DNA of 8,430 bases, taken from NCBI GenBank assembly GCA_020058405.1, contig JAGVEE010000049.1, positions 1 to 8,430 of the forward strand. The letters run 5' to 3'. How positions within the stretch are numbered: position 1 is the stretch's first letter; every line of letters starts with the position of its first letter. This DNA is from Sphingobacteriales bacterium. GTDB taxonomy: Bacteria; Bacteroidota; Bacteroidia; Sphingobacteriales; Sphingobacteriaceae. Below, in pieces: positions 7,541 through 8,430 of this stretch. The notes under the pieces are model-generated. The model was not told the DNA's origin. It saw only the letters and a list, made by a program, of their open reading frames with translations, and did not search any database. The translations under genes and the position numbers were made by a program.

Positions 7541-8413
7541 TTATTTTAACAATTTATAATTTTTGTACTCTCCGATTCTATAACCTGTAATTTTTTCTAA
7601 ATAATACGTAAGTAAATATTTCCCTTTCATTTTCATTTTTGTTGGGTCGAAAGAAAATTTCCAATTCATAAGGGTTATTCTTTTTTTCATCACTTCAGGA
7701 TGTGTGCCTTTAAACAATTCGAGTGCATCTATTTGCGAATAATCAAACTCATTCACATCAGGAATATTGTTTTTCATCCAATTATCATCGTGCCATAGTT
7801 TATTAAACGTCTTAGCTTTCTCTTGTTGTTTACTTGGATGTTTCACCCAACCATAATGGTAGATGTACGCATCAATAGCTTTTACATTTAATTTTCGATC
7901 TTCTAATCTAAAGCCTTGTGCATCTCTATACGATTTTATTTTTTTATTATTTCTGATGATTCTAATTTCATTTCTATACCATCTTTTAGAAACACCTACA
8001 TAATCATAAGAACCGTAAAAATGAAGATACTTAAAAAGCAATCCTTCTACTTTTGCATCCATCAAATTATCTTGCATTGCTTTTTTTATAATGGGCAGAT
8101 AATTTTCATGCACACATTCATCACCCTGAATGTAAAAACACCAATCCGTATCGGCGGAAATTTCTTGGAAAGCTTTATCGGTTTCTACTGCCAATACACG
8201 TCCACCTTCGCGCAATGAATCGTCCCAGGTAGTTTGAATTATTCTGATCTTATCTGTATGTATACTTTGTATAAGTTCCAGTGTTGCATCATCAGAATTT
8301 CCAACAGCAACCACAAATTCATCGCATATTGGGAGAATAGAAGTAATGGCTTCAATTATTGGATAATCAAATTTTACAGCATTTCTAATAAAACTAAACC
8401 CGGTAACTTTCAT
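7541..8413 (-). CDS. GT-A type glycosyltransferase (family 2-like), uncharacterised
   Basis: The protein has 290 residues. The N-terminal half looks like a GT-A nucleotide-sugar domain: GFSFIRNAVKFDYPIIEAI (5-23), CDEFVVAVGNSDDATLELI (30-48, where GNSDD replaces the usual D-S-S-T-D), and a metal-site candidate YIQGDECVHE (94-103) where QGDE stands in for DXD. The second half is less usual: RWYRNEIRIIRN (144-155), DAYIYHYGWVKHP (181-193), a charged Lys/Trp-rich stretch (about 194-225) and a basic C-terminus. No membrane segment or signal peptide is visible. Such proteins are usually annotated only as glycosyltransferase in Bacteroidota glycan clusters. ATG 8413 opens directly on the first beta strand; upstream bases ttaattgaa give no Shine-Dalgarno. 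It is the first complete gene of the minus-strand cassette, whose promoter must lie beyond the right edge. Confidence 0.82.
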   Translation of the reverse strand: MKVTGFSFIRNAVKFDYPIIEAITSILPICDEFVVAVGNSDDATLELIQSIHTDKIRIIQTTWDDSLREGGRVLAVETDKAFQEISADTDWCFYIQGDECVHENYLPIIKKAMQDNLMDAKVEGLLFKYLHFYGSYDYVGVSKRWYRNEIRIIRNNKKIKSYRDAQGFRLEDRKLNVKAIDAYIYHYGWVKHPSKQQEKAKTFNKLWHDDNWMKNNIPDVNEFDYSQIDALELFKGTHPEVMKKRITLMNWKFSFDPTKMKMKGKYLLTYYLEKITGYRIGEYKNYKLLK

Positions 8414-8430
8414 TTCAATTAATATACTGC

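Noticed and set aside
7916..8422. Plus-strand frames of 100 and 62 codons opposite the right-hand glycosyltransferase gene
   Set aside because: Both lie entirely antisense to a gene with recognisable motifs, and their products are Ile/Phe/Tyr-rich without any known domain.

Overview
The window looks like chromosomal DNA from a member of the Bacteroidota (Flavobacteriia/Chitinophagia/Cytophagia type). The evidence is an AT-rich sequence, a 411-residue NusA without the extra C-terminal repeats of enterobacterial NusA, a very long IF-2 with a Lys/Glu/Ala/Pro and Gly/Gln-rich linker, and start codons without a clear Shine-Dalgarno sequence but with A/T-rich leaders. I cannot assign a genus from sequence alone.

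Left part (1-4479, + strand): the conserved translation/transcription operon rimP (only the last 13 codons and the stop are present) - nusA - infB. It is closed by a strong intrinsic terminator at 4444-4479. NusA is the elongation/termination factor and infB encodes translation initiation factor IF-2. Spacing is short (20 and 36 bases), consistent with co-transcription.

Right part (4507-8413): surface-glycan genes. A polytopic membrane protein of the O-antigen ligase/polymerase (Wzy_C) type is on the + strand right after the terminator. Converging on it from the right is a tightly packed minus-strand set of three glycosyltransferases, read in this order: a GT2-like enzyme (8413-7541), a WaaE/KdtX-like GT2 enzyme (7538-6771) and a GT-B fold GT4 enzyme (6790-5708). 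The three are separated by 2 bases or overlap by 20 bases, so they are almost certainly one transcription unit that starts beyond the right edge. The ligase-like gene and the GT4 gene overlap tail to tail by 14 bases.

Functionally, the glycosyltransferases could build an LPS core or another cell-surface oligosaccharide on the cytoplasmic face, and the ligase-like protein could transfer or polymerise glycan on the periplasmic side. The sugars and acceptors cannot be read from the sequence. I see no mobile element, CRISPR array, tRNA or rRNA, and no convincing undescribed system. The most useful points are the layout of the glycan cassette, the poorly characterised first glycosyltransferase, and the unusual composition of the IF-2 linker.
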